This document shows positions 13,075 through 23,831 of a DNA stretch of 64,000 bases, piece by piece. Made by a program: the position numbers and the translations under genes. The DNA lies in NCBI GenBank assembly GCA_947561585.1, contig CANNZV010000839.1:496001-560000 (forward strand), read 5' to 3'. The DNA is from Caprella mutica (Eukaryota; Arthropoda; Malacostraca; Amphipoda; Caprellidae). Position 1 is the stretch's first letter. Each line of letters opens with the position of its first letter. Below the pieces are notes generated by a model. It was not told where the DNA came from, ran no database searches, and worked only from the letters and a program-made list of their open reading frames with translations.

Positions 13075-14989
13075 ATCAATAGAAGTAATTTGTTGTTAAT
13101 GTGTACGAGAGTACGCTATACCTCACAGTTATTATTAATGTAAAAGCTCTAAATTTAATACCAAACGAAGGTATAGTAATAAAATTTTATAATCCAAATG
13201 AATGTATTTTTTCAGTCATAGTTATCATTGAGAGTATAAACATGAAAAAATGGCTTATAGAAATACTGACTGACAAATATTAGTCTTGTAAATTTTTCAG
13301 CAGAACTACTGAACTGTATCTGCAAAATGTACCCAAAGTTCCTTATTTCCCCTCAAGTTGCAAGTGCATGTCTCTGGATGTTTACTTCCAATCAGTTACT
13401 TAGCGTGTAACTTATTCGATGGCAGAAGAAAGGGGAGAAATAAACCAAGAGATGTTTTTTTTACTCCCAAAAAAAAGACGAGACTGATCCATGAAACTTT
13501 TTGTTTGAGAGTTATGGTATCTTTTCCACAGCAGAACTCAATTACTGATCGGGATATCGATTCTTGAAGAAAAATCGTTGATATTTGAAAACCGAGTAGC
13601 ACAGACTGATTAGGAAACAACACTATTTTCCTATTTTTCAGTTCATGTTAGTTTATTGGCTATGAAACCAAGATATTCCCACAAAAAAATATTCGGTATA
13701 TATTCAGAAGAACAAGTTGGATACCGCTAGGGTACATTCAAATTGGGTGCTTTAGCGATTTACGAAAATGTTTTCCAGAAAATAAAGTTCCAATTTCTAG
13801 CGCTGTGTATGAAGCTGTTCCGTCCTTTTGAAGCGATAACTCACAACCCATTTCTTTAATGGCCGGTAATAGGACCAAGCTATTATGCCACACCAAAAAG
13901 TAATTAGCTAGGTATTAAGACTACTATTGTATTAACATCTCATGACGGGTAAAAAGGCATGAAAAAATGTTTGAATATGTGTCTCATTTTCTAGACTTTT
14001 CAGGCAAAAGTTTGAATTTTTCTGATTCGCTCTCGTTTATTATTGGATATAGCTTTAATTAATTCACTTTCTCGTACAAATGAAATTAATTATTTCTTTT
14101 TTTTCTTTCAATAAAATAAAATAGCATCTGTAGTTTGACTCTGTACTTCCTCCATTGACATCATTCTTGATTAAAACTTTGTCCATTTTTTCTCTCTTCT
14201 CTTTAATGTATAGCAATACAATAGAATTATGGGTGCGAAAGACTCCATTAGTATTCTACCTTATATAGACGTGAGAAAGTATTCTGTAGATGTGTATATT
14301 TCAACATATCAGCAACATGTATTCTATTTAATAATTCGTATCTAATTTTTTTTCCTGTTCTTGATAGAAATGTTGAGTATTAGATCACCCTGCCTATATG
14401 TATTAATATAATTAAGAATCAAAATCGCTCAATAAATAGTTCCATCAATGCTTTTAATCAATGAAACACAGAAATCAGAATATATTTTATAAACTGACAT
14501 TTCTATTCATGTTCATTGAAAACTATCGGTTGATTGTTGTTGTAATCTTCTATTTTGAATCTAACGGGAAATAGTCTTCACAAATTATTGAAGTTGTCTT
14601 TTTCATTCCATTGAGAAAGTATACACTTTATGTTATTATAAATTCATATTAACATCACACTCTTCCCAAACTGTATTAACTTTTAGAATCTATGACCAAC
14701 TTTCGTCAGTCAGCTTATCATTTTGGGAAAAGATTGTGAAAGGTTGGATTTTTTAGGAGTACATGGATGTTTCATTTATGATGATAACCATTACTTATTT
14801 TATAGTGTTAGATCCGACTTAGCCAAAGTTGATGGACTTGATTAATAACCAGAATATGTCGTTTGCTGAATAAATGGTAATCCAACAATAGTTTAGTGTA
14901 ATTGTAATATTTTTATGAACGGAAAGCATTAGATCATGGCTTTTAAAACTATTAAGTTATTTTAATGAATGGTTCTGTTACAGTATATA
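13075..14989. other. AT-rich stretch, no gene seen
   Basis: Short open frames at 13.1-13.6 kb occur on both strands and lack motifs. The patch 13640-13960 is less AT-rich but yields only interrupted frames. Nothing further is supported. Confidence 0.5.
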
Positions 14990-15190
14990 ACAAGCGCGCC
15001 ATTTACCAATTTGCGTTTTCTTAGTATCGCAAACTCAATTTTGCGCAATTGGGTCGTGTGCGCGAATTTGTGATTGCAGCAATCTGAAGAATATCGAATC
15101 CCCAGACACGACACCCCCCTATATGACATAATCTCCACTTATACGTAGGTCCACGATTGTAAGTATCCAACTAGTGTACAAGAGTGGCCA
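14990..15190 (-). repeat. CTAGTGTA/GCGCAA-type dispersed repeat, inverted copy
   Basis: Read on the minus strand this has the same order as the copies at 16376-16865 and 28430-28735: an ACTAGTT/CTAGTGTA box, then a region with repeated GCGCAA/TTTGCG words and CGTGT/GATC. The match is diverged. It lies on the other side of the transposase relic at 15.3-16.1 kb from the 16.4-kb copy and in opposite orientation. Confidence 0.4.
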
Positions 15191-15289
15191 ATGAGTTTGG
15201 CAAAAACTTATTTTATCATTTTTAGTTTTCAACAGGATGTCTTCAACAGGTTTTTTTAGAATGTTACAATAAAGGTAATTTTCACAGAA

Positions 15290-16130
15290 GAGAGAAGCAT
15301 CGTCATTTTATTGCACCAGAGTGATCTATCAGCGGAGGGAATTATTGTAAAAGGCCTTGCGTCATCGCAAACATTCTACCGGCTGGTTAAAGAAAGGTCA
15401 AGGAGCCAATTCAACCGTGGCGAAGACAGCTCCTGGCAGTGGAAAACTCTTTCCATTTTGACAGGATCGGGATCTGGTGCTCCCTTCTTAGCAGAAAAGG
15501 ACAGCCACCAGCTTATAGAGACTGTGGAATAGGGAAAGCAGGAGGAGTTACTCTTCAGTTTGAGCAGTTCGACGTTGTCTTTTAGATGAAGGACTGCTGT
15601 AAAGGAGGGCATCAAAGAAACCTCTTTTAACACCGAAGAACATTAGGGAACGTTTTCGCTTTTTGCAGGAATTAACGGGACTGGACAGCTGAGTTATGGG
15701 ACAAAGTCATATTCTCCACTCCGTTTCCTGTTTTTGGTATCAATGGGAAAAGTCTCGTTCAATGACGAAAAGGCAAAAAAGTTATCATGGATTGTGTTGT
15801 TCCTACAGTGAAGAATCCAGTCACTCTTCATATCTGAGGTTGCTCTTCAGTCAAGGGAACTGATGCACTGAGAATTTTCCCCAAACACATCGCAATGAAT
15901 TATAATTGATAATTTAACGCCCTTAATGATCATATTCTCACAACAATCGCCGATCAGTTTCCCAATAAACAAGTTCATTTTCAACACGATGGCACAACAT
16001 GCCACACAGCAAGAGTTTTCAAGAAGTCCTCGTAGACAAAGAAGTAGAAATTTTGAATCCATGACAAGGGAATTATACCGAACTGAATCTGATCGAAAAG
16101 TTGTCGTCGATTGTAAAAAAACGAAATAAT
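15290..16130 (+). pseudogene. decayed Tc1/mariner-superfamily transposase
   Basis: Fragments in different plus-strand frames follow the order of a Tc1/mariner transposase. Near 15.31-15.41 kb is an HTH-like segment (LHQSDLSAEGIIVKGLASSQ, then a YRLVKE-like end). Near 15.69-15.73 kb is WDKVIFSTPF, resembling the 'W..V.FSDES.F' block around the first catalytic Asp, with that Asp lost. Near 15.97-16.02 kb is FQHDGTTCHTARVF, matching the 'QQDGAxxHTA' block of the second catalytic Asp. The frames are broken by stops and frameshifts, so no product is expected. Flanking CTAGTGTA-type repeats may be its context rather than its ends; I could not define its TIRs. Confidence 0.7.
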
Positions 16131-16375
16131 TATATTAACCCACCATTTAGGACAACTTTGAGGGTTGATTGAGCAAGAGTGTAAGTCTATTGACCAGAAT
16201 AATTTATGTTGTGCAGAATAACTATTGTTATTATTTATGCTCAAATGTGATCACATTATGCTCATATGTGACCAATCACAAACTGCCAAGTATTAGAAGC
16301 TATATAACGAAACGAAAATTTCGAAAAAAAAATCAGAATATTCGGTTTTGCCAGACTCATACATTGTAACACACT

Positions 16376-16865
16376 TGTATATAGGAACCTAAATTTAAAT
16401 TAATTACATAACTAGTGTATCTAGGTCCATGACGTTAAACTATCTAAAATATGTATCTGGATACATAACTCGTAACCTCCAAACTAGTGTATCTATGTAT
16501 ACCTAAGTTGCAACAACTTTAATAGTGTATTATAGGTACATAATAAATATTTATTCAACTAACTTGTAATTACCTAACGACAAGATCTAGGTACCTAGCA
16601 TGTAACTATACGTTACTATAGTATCTATAATCTACATACTCTAGCTAGGTAATTTCCCTCCATCCATCCATCCATTTCCCCAAACAGTAGAGAATTTCCT
16701 TATATATGGTGGGTTTTCCCTGTCAGTGGCAGCCCTGCTTCATACTCTTACAAGCCTTACGCAATCTCGGCTTTGTTGCGCAACAATTACACGATCCTAT
16801 TTAGAAAAGTGCAGCGCAAATTAAAGTAGCGCAAATCAGCAAATTGTACGGACGATACATATTAG
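16376..16865 (+). repeat. CTAGTGTATCTAGGTACCT-type repeat, copy with GCGCAA tail
   Basis: The first ~270 bases contain at least four degenerate iterations of ACTAGTGTATCTAGGTAC (near 16411, 16482, 16527 and 16590). The tail (16755-16850) carries ACGCAATC, TTTGTTGCGC, CAATTACACGATCCTA and two GCGCAAAT words. The same tail order is found at 28.63-28.71 kb (CAATTACAAGATCCTA), so both belong to one dispersed family. Confidence 0.65.
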
Positions 16866-16934
16866 GGTTGAATAAAAAATAGGGGTTTCGGTTAAACTTC
16901 AGAATCTTCATATGGAATAATTAAAATAAGTTGG

Positions 16935-17140
16935 TACGATATGGAAGAACATTGCAGGCCAATTTCCAGGACATTTCTGAATATTTTTGAGTTGCCCCGA
17001 AATATTTGAAATTTTGTACAAAATGGTATTTCCCCATTAATTCTGAAATATTTGAGTTATTTTTTTTATATGGATATGATGAAAGCACACGGTATGCAAA
17101 ATTGCAGATAAATTTTCGATACTTTTGAGTTGCCCCGAGC
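16935..17140 (+). repeat. two diverged direct repeats ending TTTTGAGTTGCCCCGA
   Basis: A unit running from ATATGGA through an ATTGCAG block to TTGAGTTGCCCCGA at 16935-17000 recurs at 17069-17138, with a weaker partial unit between them. It abuts the minus-strand transposase relic and may be its untranslated flank. Confidence 0.55.
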
Positions 17141-17325
17141 CCTTTTTTTGTAAAATATATTACTATTACAATATGTTTCTTAAAATTAAATTAGCTTCTA
17201 GAGCAATCATGCTGTTGTTGTGATAACACAGAAGTAATATAATTCTCAAAATGACTCTAAGAGTTGTATTGATTTCATTCTTTTTCCTTTAAATATCCCT
17301 AAAGAAAAAATCAAATTTCACTTAG

Positions 17326-17740
17326 ATCTGTGGATCTGGGAGGCCACGGTACATCACCAAAGAGCGAAATGATCCGGAGTGAGAAAATTTCTATCCATTA
17401 ATTGTTTCCCTCGTTGTATGAGGAGTAGCACCATCTTGTTGGAACCATATATTCTATATGTTCACTGTTCAGGTCTTCCAACTCGTTCAAGAGATATTCT
17501 TGAATCATACGCCTGTATCTGTTTCCATCCACAGTCACTGTATTACCATTAACATCCTCAAAAAAGTAAGGTCCAATATTTTACGATGAAATGAAGCCAT
17601 TCCATACTGTCAATTTAAATGGATATTGAAAAAGTTCATGAATTTCTCTGGGATTCTTAATTCCAAAAATCTGCTAATTTTGTCTATTAACTTCACCATT
17701 AAAGTGAAAATGAGCTTCATCTGTCATTACTAGGTTTGGT
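17326..17740 (-). pseudogene. decayed mariner/Tc3-like transposase, catalytic core
   Basis: Reading the minus strand, the catalytic landmarks of a mariner-type DDE/D transposase appear in order. VMTDEAHFHFNG (about 17700-17730) holds the first Asp. A 'NPREIHE..' stretch and a 'GPYFFEDVNGNTVTVDGNRY' stretch follow. WFQQDGAT (17424-17447) holds the second Asp, in a different frame. SLFGDVPWPPRSTDL (about 17330-17375) holds the region of the third acidic residue. At least one frameshift and internal stop codons separate these pieces. The N-terminal DNA-binding domain is not visible. This is a dead copy; family assignment rests on the very characteristic DEAHFHxNG and PWPPRSxDL words. Confidence 0.85.
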
Positions 17741-18773
17741 AAGAAGTCATCATATTCTGTCAGATAAAAAAATATAGGGGTAATGGTGCTAACCTTTCAG
17801 AATACTTTGATATTTAGATACACTTTAAGGTCTTCTTTATTGTTTACAATTGCTTTCATCATTATAACTTTTATATAGTTTTATTATTATTGTTATTTCC
17901 AAAAGGGGGTGTAACTTATGTGCCACTCGTCATAAAGCATTGATACAAAATATTTCTTATGAAAGATGTTATATATTTTTGATAATAAATATTATCTATT
18001 TATTTTTATATTGTCTAGTAGGAGGTTTCATAATTTCTTATCCATTCGGTTTGTGTTACATTTCCCTTATTATTAAAAGAAAATAATATATGTATTAATC
18101 ATTACAGGAGACGACATTGAATTTATATTAGGGACACCTCAAAAAGAATGATTTATTTTTCATATACATATTAAATTCAGAAAAGAGGATCCAAACGCGA
18201 TCCAGAAGAAGAAGAAGTCACTGAATTTTTAATTTCTTCTAAACGGACTCAATTAGTTTCATAATAGAATTTAATCAATGGTATTTTGATAATTGATATT
18301 GTGCTGGCGTTTATAGATTAGAACCTATTACTCGTGAAGAACTGGTACAAAAAATAAAAGAGTTTCCACCCATCCAATTTCATCAAAAAGTTTTATTCTA
18401 CCCGAAGAAGTCCAAACAAACTACCGGGATATATGAACTTCTAGCAGATCTCTTTCGCCCCCTCTCTCTCTCTCTCTATTTCGTTATTCTTCAATCTGTT
18501 TCGAAAAATTCATATCCAAGCTGTACAATAAAATCGAGTCAAAAATATATTTCATTTTGCGCTACAACAAACAACTATATGAAATACCTTGATGGAACAT
18601 TTATTCACTATCAATTTTATTAACTGAGAGCGAATATTGTGAAGATATTACACGCAAAGTTTATCATTAGTTTCTAAAAGTGGTATATATAATGCTAAGC
18701 TAACGATAGAATTATTCCAGTAAAATTGAAGTTTCTGGGAGTATTGCCGTGGAATAATGGCTGGCTGTTAATA
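17741..18773. other. AT-rich stretch, no gene seen
   Basis: Contains a short (CT)n run at about 18461-18478 after CCCC. The 17.9-kb segment GGGGGTGTAACTTATGTGCC looks like a possible transposon end, but I found no inverted partner. No coding sequence is supported. Confidence 0.5.
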
Positions 18774-18845
18774 GCCTCATTAGCCTAATGGTTGAAGTCT
18801 GGCCTGCCAAATAGATGGACAGGATTTCTCTTCAGGTCCCAGGCG
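18774..18845 (+). repeat. tRNA-like head of a SINE or tRNA pseudogene
   Basis: The 72-base stretch has a polymerase III A-box-like TAGCCTAATGG (18781-18791) and a B-box-like TTCAGGTCCC (18831-18840) at tRNA spacing. The outer bases GCCT/AGGC can pair as an acceptor stem. The CCTGCCAA segment near 18803-18810 resembles a glycine (GCC) anticodon loop. The D- and anticodon-stem pairing is poor, so this is not a functional tRNA. The less AT-rich sequence after it (to about 19000) could be the SINE body. Confidence 0.5.
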
Positions 18846-20318
18846 CTTCACGTAATTCCGATGTTGAATATTTTTAACTCGTGGAGCACAGCGTTTGATC
18901 ATTTGTGGTTATACCGAGGTCTTTTGTTCTGATTTTTACTCCTATTGTCATCAAGCAGTGCCTAGCGCTCGCATGGAAATATACCCAGAGAATATAAGTC
19001 AGTCGTTAATATAGGAAAATACTTTTGGCTATAATTATATTATGAAATTAATAAACTATTATATATTCACTTGTTCAGTTCAATCTTTCTTTATTTTCAT
19101 GAAAATCGCTTAAGAAGAAACACACAAAGTAAAAATATTCTCGTTACATGACACATATAAATGATGTATACCTTACTGTACAATGTATATGTGTTTGCAT
19201 ATCTGAATCATTGCGATGTATACGATACTCTCAACACATTTCAATTTAATATGCAGTACACATGTAAACAAAGAACTATTTTCTTCGCTCTTTTGATGTC
19301 TTCCCATCCAATACATTTAAAATATTTTTCCGTTTAAAAGCTTCCATAATTTCTTAGTTTCAAGATTTTTGAATATAAATAATATAGTATCAAATAAAAT
19401 AACGGAACACAATAATTACCCATTATCATAGATTTTCTAAAAATGATATACCAGTATAAAATGAGTGAGTGTATATGCAAAATGTTACACAAATCATTAA
19501 AGAATAACATCAAATAAATAATTATTTAGTTATATTATTTGATTTAGCGTTTCTTTTAAAGAAATAAATGGATATTCAAAGTTACTTAATTCTTATAAAA
19601 AAATAAAAAAATAGAATATTGAAATATTAGCGTTGTCTAGAGTTTATTGCAGAATAACCAATATATCGGAAAATAAACAGAGGGACGAATTTATTCAAGT
19701 GTTGACACTATTGAGTCAGAAGTGAAAATATCAAAGATATCGAACATTTCTTTCAAATTCAGAAATATCTCTTCATCCGATAACAAAAATGATAAAATAA
19801 ATATACATTTTGTTGATATTCATGTAGGTATGTGATAGTATATATTGTATATAAATAAAAAAATATATTTCATATTTATGATATCAATTTAAAAATATAT
19901 GTCATATAAATGATATTTATATCAATTTTAAAAGTGAAGTTGATTTATTAATTCCTTTCACATTCTTAATAAGTCAATAAAACATTTCATATTAAAAATT
20001 TAAAAAACATTATTATAATAAATAAAATGTGAAATGAAAAAATTATCTGTATTTATATTCCAAGTTATTGACGATATTTTTTTATTCATTTTTTTTTAAA
20101 GACAATGCTTTTTCATTAAAACAAAAAGGATCAAAATCTTTACTACAAAATTTGATGTACAAACTACATCTGCCAATCGGTGTCCTAAAATAAATGTTAC
20201 AGAAATACGTATTTCAAACCATTTAAACAACCAATTTTTCTTGCTCACTAGTAGAAACTGATCCTATAGAGTTTTCAAATGCAGACCTAAACAAAGTAAA
20301 TTTCTCTATCCTACCGTC
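18846..20318. other. very AT-rich stretch, no gene seen
   Basis: Beyond the possible SINE body (to about 19000) the sequence is dominated by A/T runs. Near 19.81-19.95 kb there is a loose ATATTTCATAT/ATATGTCATAT inverted pattern. No coding signal is visible. Confidence 0.5.
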
Positions 20319-21029
20319 TTAGGTTGGGAACTCCAGAAAGTCCACCTTTTCTCCCACATTATTGAACTCGGCCTCGTCTTCAGCATCGAAGTTGTGCCAC
20401 ATATCTACTTCCGTTTGTGCTTCCTTTTCTCCGATTGCGATTTCCAAAAGTTGACGTTGTTGTTCTATTTCTAGTCTTTCTTTCTTCATAGTTGCTATTG
20501 CCTTCAACTTGTGAGCCTTTACCATGGCTTCACATTCTCGATTGACCGAATATCTAGAGACGTTGCTAGAACAACCACTTCTCTCTCATCTAATGATGTA
20601 ATGGACATAGATTGTTGTTCAAACAGACCACCGAGGTCTCCTGAATTGAAGAATGACTCAGGGCTAATCTGAAATTCCATCCTGTTTGGAGACAATCCAT
20701 TGACACTTACTTCGTCTATGAGATTATGCCCAACAACAGAGTCGGTATTCCGCTTTGCTTGTACACTGCTTTCTACATATATTGGGAGTCTCACGAGCTA
20801 ATTCGACATTTTCAATAGGCGCGTTATTTGTAGCTACTGGATTATTGTTTTCGATGTCAGCGTGTGACCCAATTTCTTCTAATACGGATTGCAGAGAAAC
20901 ATCACCAGCTTCCAATTTCTCTTCGAGTCTTAACACAAGCTCGTTCTTTGAACCAGACAATGATGCTTTCAGATGCCGCAAGACTGTCTTTAGTCCAACA
21001 ACTTTTAGCTCTGACACCTCGACCATCAT
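20319..21029 (-). pseudogene. gag-like relic: SAP-type motif plus coiled coil
   Basis: Three overlapping minus-strand frames, shifted relative to each other, appear to be one broken protein. The N-terminal frame (from 21029) starts with a SAP-like helix-turn-helix: 'VSELKVVGLKTVLRHLK' then LSGSKNELVLRLEEKLEAGD, matching the L..LK..LK..GL..SG.K.EL..RL pattern. The middle frame (about 20794-20519) is polar and Ser-rich. The C-terminal frame (20525-20319) is a Lys/Glu/Gln-rich helix of coiled-coil character (KAIATMKKERLEIEQQRQLL). SAP motif plus charged helix near the N-terminus is seen in gag-type proteins of some arthropod LTR retrotransposons (BEL/Pao-like), but I see no zinc knuckle, protease or LTR, so the class is inference. 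Frameshifts at about 20.75 and 20.52 kb make it non-functional unless they are sequencing errors. Confidence 0.5.
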
Positions 21030-21758
21030 AGAGTATGAGGAGTGTCACAGCAGAATCTCATAACAAGAGAACACTTGCGCCTCGGCGTTGATCACATCAA
21101 AGCCAATCTTCGAATGTAATGTTCCACCCAAATCGTAAGAGATGTCAGGTGGACTGGGGAAGTGAAACAAGGTATGCAGCAGTGGACTGATTCTGTAATT
21201 TTAGTTAAAAAGCATTCACTGAAATGTACTTACCAATAAAAGGTACAGCTAAGTCTTAAAAACTAGTACCTAGCAAGTTGTAGATCATAGATCGAGGCAA
21301 GTTGATGGAAGGGGCTACTGATGTAAAGTTTAGCAATGGCGTAAACCGGACTTCCGTTAGCTGCACTTTTCGATTTCGCATGTTATATCAGGACGATGGA
21401 ACCATGCCATCCTTATGTGCCAAAACCAGATTATCTCGAGTGAGCATTACTTCACAACATTCACCCCTATCATCAACCAACCCAGCCATATTTCACTACA
21501 TATTGTAAGAATAAACACCCTAAGTAAAGAAACTAAAACCATAACAAATTTAAACACCCTAAACAAAGAAACTAACCGAATATTGTTGGCTGTCCCAGAT
21601 AGCCACCAAAACAAGTCACATAATGGGTAGCTCATAAAACTAGGCTAGCACGATCTAGAGTTAAAAACACCAAGTATTAAAATCTAGCAGAAATTAATTA
21701 AAACACAAATCAAGAATCCCAATCCTAATAATGCTTACCATGAAATAGTCTACGTCTA
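21030..21758. other. non-repetitive stretch with a short tandem
   Basis: Contains a roughly two-copy tandem around 21515-21580 (AACACCCTAA..AAAGAAACTAA). No coding motif is recognised. It lies directly between the gag-like relic and the long-TIR element and may be part of the former. Confidence 0.45.
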
Positions 21759-22722
21759 CAGTGTGTTTTTTTTTTCTTTTGCAAGATTTTGAGCCCCCAC
21801 TAGGAATATTTGAAATAAGAATTTAGAGGAAACAAATATATTTTCATGAAGATAAGGCTTGATACTTACATTTCATGTAATACAAACTTATTTGAAACTC
21901 ATTCAAAATACTTCTAAAGGCTATCTACAGAAGGTGTTGGAAATGGTTGCCAGAATCCAGTAGTCAAAGTCTTGTGCGCTTCAAGACGCTCTTCGAGTCT
22001 TCGTCACCTTCTCAATTGTTACTGCGTAATAATTTGCACCAAACAGCTTCACACACTAAATTCTATCATATCATGAATAGATTGAGGTTTTTTCGAATTC
22101 AAAATATTTTGCGTTGTAGCCCAGAAATGGAAATCAAGAGGATTGAGTTCTTACTGAGTGCTGACCAGAAGATCTCAGTGTCTCTTCTTCAAGAATTTTT
22201 CTTCAAGAACTGCTCTGGAGCAACATTTTGCATTCACCAGAGTCTGCGTCATGTAGCAGGGGCTCAAAAAAGTTTGCCACACTTTTGTCTTTCAGCAAAG
22301 CCATGTTATAGGAACCATTGGCAGAGTCACAAGGGTCGTCGTCATCGATGAATGCTTGGTCAATAGAATTTTCCGCCCACAATTGCAACAAATATTATTA
22401 ATTTTTTGTCATTTCTATAGTTTCATTCGACAATATCATGTGGATTCTCATATGAAAATTATGACGCAGCAATAATTGAAAGGGTGACGAAGAGCGTCTT
22501 GAAACGCGCAAGACTTTGACTTCAGGATTCTGGCGACCATTTTCAACAAATTTTTTAGATAACCTTTAGAAGTGTTTTGAATGAGTTTCAAATAAGTTTG
22601 TATTACATGAAATGTAAGTACCAAGCTTTATCTTCAACAAAATATATTTGTTTCTTCTAAATTCTTATTCCAAATATTCCTAGTGGGGTCTCAAAGTCTT
22701 GCAAAAAGAAAAAAACACACTG
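21759..22722. mobile_element. 964-bp Tc1/mariner-type element with ~275-bp TIRs
   Basis: The left end CAGTGTGTTTTTTTT (21759) is mirrored by AAAAACACACTG ending at 22722. Both ends are flanked by TA (21757-21758 and 22723-22724), the hallmark Tc1/mariner target duplication. The arms stay alignable for about 275 bases each (left to about 22037, right from about 22450), including matched blocks such as GGAATATTTG/CAAATATTCC, TTACATTTCATGTAATACAA and its inverse, and CGCTCTTCG/CGAAGAGCG. The interior holds transposase remnants on the minus strand, so this is an internally deleted, inactive copy. Confidence 0.88.
22090..22345 (-). pseudogene. transposase remnant inside the 964-bp element
   Basis: On the minus strand, IDDDDPCDSAN (about 22320-22352) matches the 'QQDGAPCHTA' block with the Asp kept. 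LNPLDFHFWA (about 22114-22143) matches the 'SPDLNPLDFxIW' block after the third catalytic acid. The two are in different frames and the intervening region contains stops. The spacing is about what a full-length Tc1/mariner catalytic domain would give, so the C-terminal half of the transposase is represented and the N-terminal half is deleted. Confidence 0.75.
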
Positions 22723-22939
22723 TACTACTGCTTAGAGAGTTAGTTTCTATGATCACTGTTGAACACACATTGCTCAGAAAATCTCTGTCAACACGAAATA
22801 AAGATTTTTGTTCCAATAATATACTAAAAGTCAGTAGTATAGCATGGAGTGGAAGTTCTCTTAAAAGTAATATTGATTTTGCTAAAATCATCAATAAAAT
22901 TTCATCGAAACTGATGGAGCAGACCTATTTGGATTTTCT

Positions 22940-23320
22940 TTCATTCAGTCACTGTCTGATAGTTCTTGACCAATGAGGTGCTTCATCTTGCATAAATGCA
23001 CTTATTTCTGAATTTTGTGCATTTAAAAGACAGGCCAAAAGACAGACTGGAGTAAAGAAAAATAATTAACACCATTGACATTTGAATTAATTAAAAACAA
23101 GCCGAAAATTCCCCCATCTCATACAAAGCCATGCACACGGTTGTTAATTCGTTGTGAATGAAGATGGCTTCTCTGCTATCTAATACAGCGGTCCAATGTA
23201 GCGGTCCAATGTAGCGGTGCACTGTAACGATAATTGTGAGGGTTTACCCCATCGTGGATATGAAAAGTTTTATCATCAGAAAACATTAGGTGCTAATGGA
23301 GATCCTATGAATGCAAAATC
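22940..23320 (-). pseudogene. decayed Tc1/mariner transposase, second lineage
   Basis: Minus-strand reading gives LMFSDDKTFHIHDGVNPHN followed by YRYSAP (about 23225-23295), the block with the first catalytic Asp. FMQDEAPHWSRT follows (about 22968-23003), the 'MQDGAPxHxS' block with the second Asp. Between them a GCGGTCCAATGTA word is duplicated in tandem (about 23190-23215). Stops interrupt the frame. The N-terminal part is expected further right but is separated by the MITE inserted at 23381-23824. No ends could be assigned. Confidence 0.72.
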
Positions 23321-23380
23321 TTAGCTAACATTTCTGCACAAATGCCTTTCTTGCTGCATAGTCGTTTGCGTTAAATTCTT

Positions 23381-23824
23381 GGGAGCAAGTAAAGATAACG
23401 GACCAGAAACGGACCAAGTAAAGTTAACGGACCAGAAACGGGCCAAGTAAAGTTAACGGACCAGAAATTAAGCTAGTAAAGAAATCTTTTTTTTTAGTTT
23501 TAAAAATATTTGCTTTAGTATTTTATAAATATACAACTTTATAAATGATAATATTAATGATTATACATTATTTTTGCATGTTCTATTAATTGTAAGAATT
23601 GATAAAAAACGTGATCCATTTTGAAGTTGTGAAAACGAGTAGTAATTTAAAAGATGGAAAAAAATTTCTGCTTGAATCCTTTCATATGGTATCTATAATT
23701 CAAAAATTATATTCTTATTCCAATTATTGGTAAAATATTCAATAATTTAACCTAGTAAAGATAACGGACCATAATGTAACCTAGTAAAGATAACGAACTG
23801 TGGTCCGTTATCTTTACATGCCCC
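23381..23824. mobile_element. 444-bp MITE with 7-8 bp target duplication
   Basis: The left end GGGAGCAAGTAAAGATAACG (23381) is mirrored by the inverse of GTAAAGATAACGGACC ending ATGCCCC at 23824. Perfect AATTCTT copies flank it (23374-23380 and 23825-23831; eight bases, AATTCTTG, if the first G is counted as target). Subterminal repeats of GTAAAGATAACGGACC occur three times at the left and in both orientations at the right. The interior is A/T-rich with no coding frame. TSD length is unlike Tc1/mariner; hAT or another 8-bp-TSD superfamily is possible, but the GGGG ends do not let me assign one. Confidence 0.88.
23386..23472 (+). repeat. 29-bp tandem, three copies, at the left end of the MITE
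   Basis: Units start at 23386, 23415 and 23444 with CAAGTAAAG(A/T)TAACGG followed by ACCAGAAA. They contain the TIR core, so TIR amplification produced the tandem. Confidence 0.85.
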
Positions 23825-23831
23825 AATTCTT

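Noticed and set aside
21947..22351. 134-codon plus-strand frame starting MPESSSQSLVRF
   Set aside because: It is antisense to transposase remnants (minus-strand DDDDPCDSAN and LNPLDFHFWA) inside the 964-bp element.
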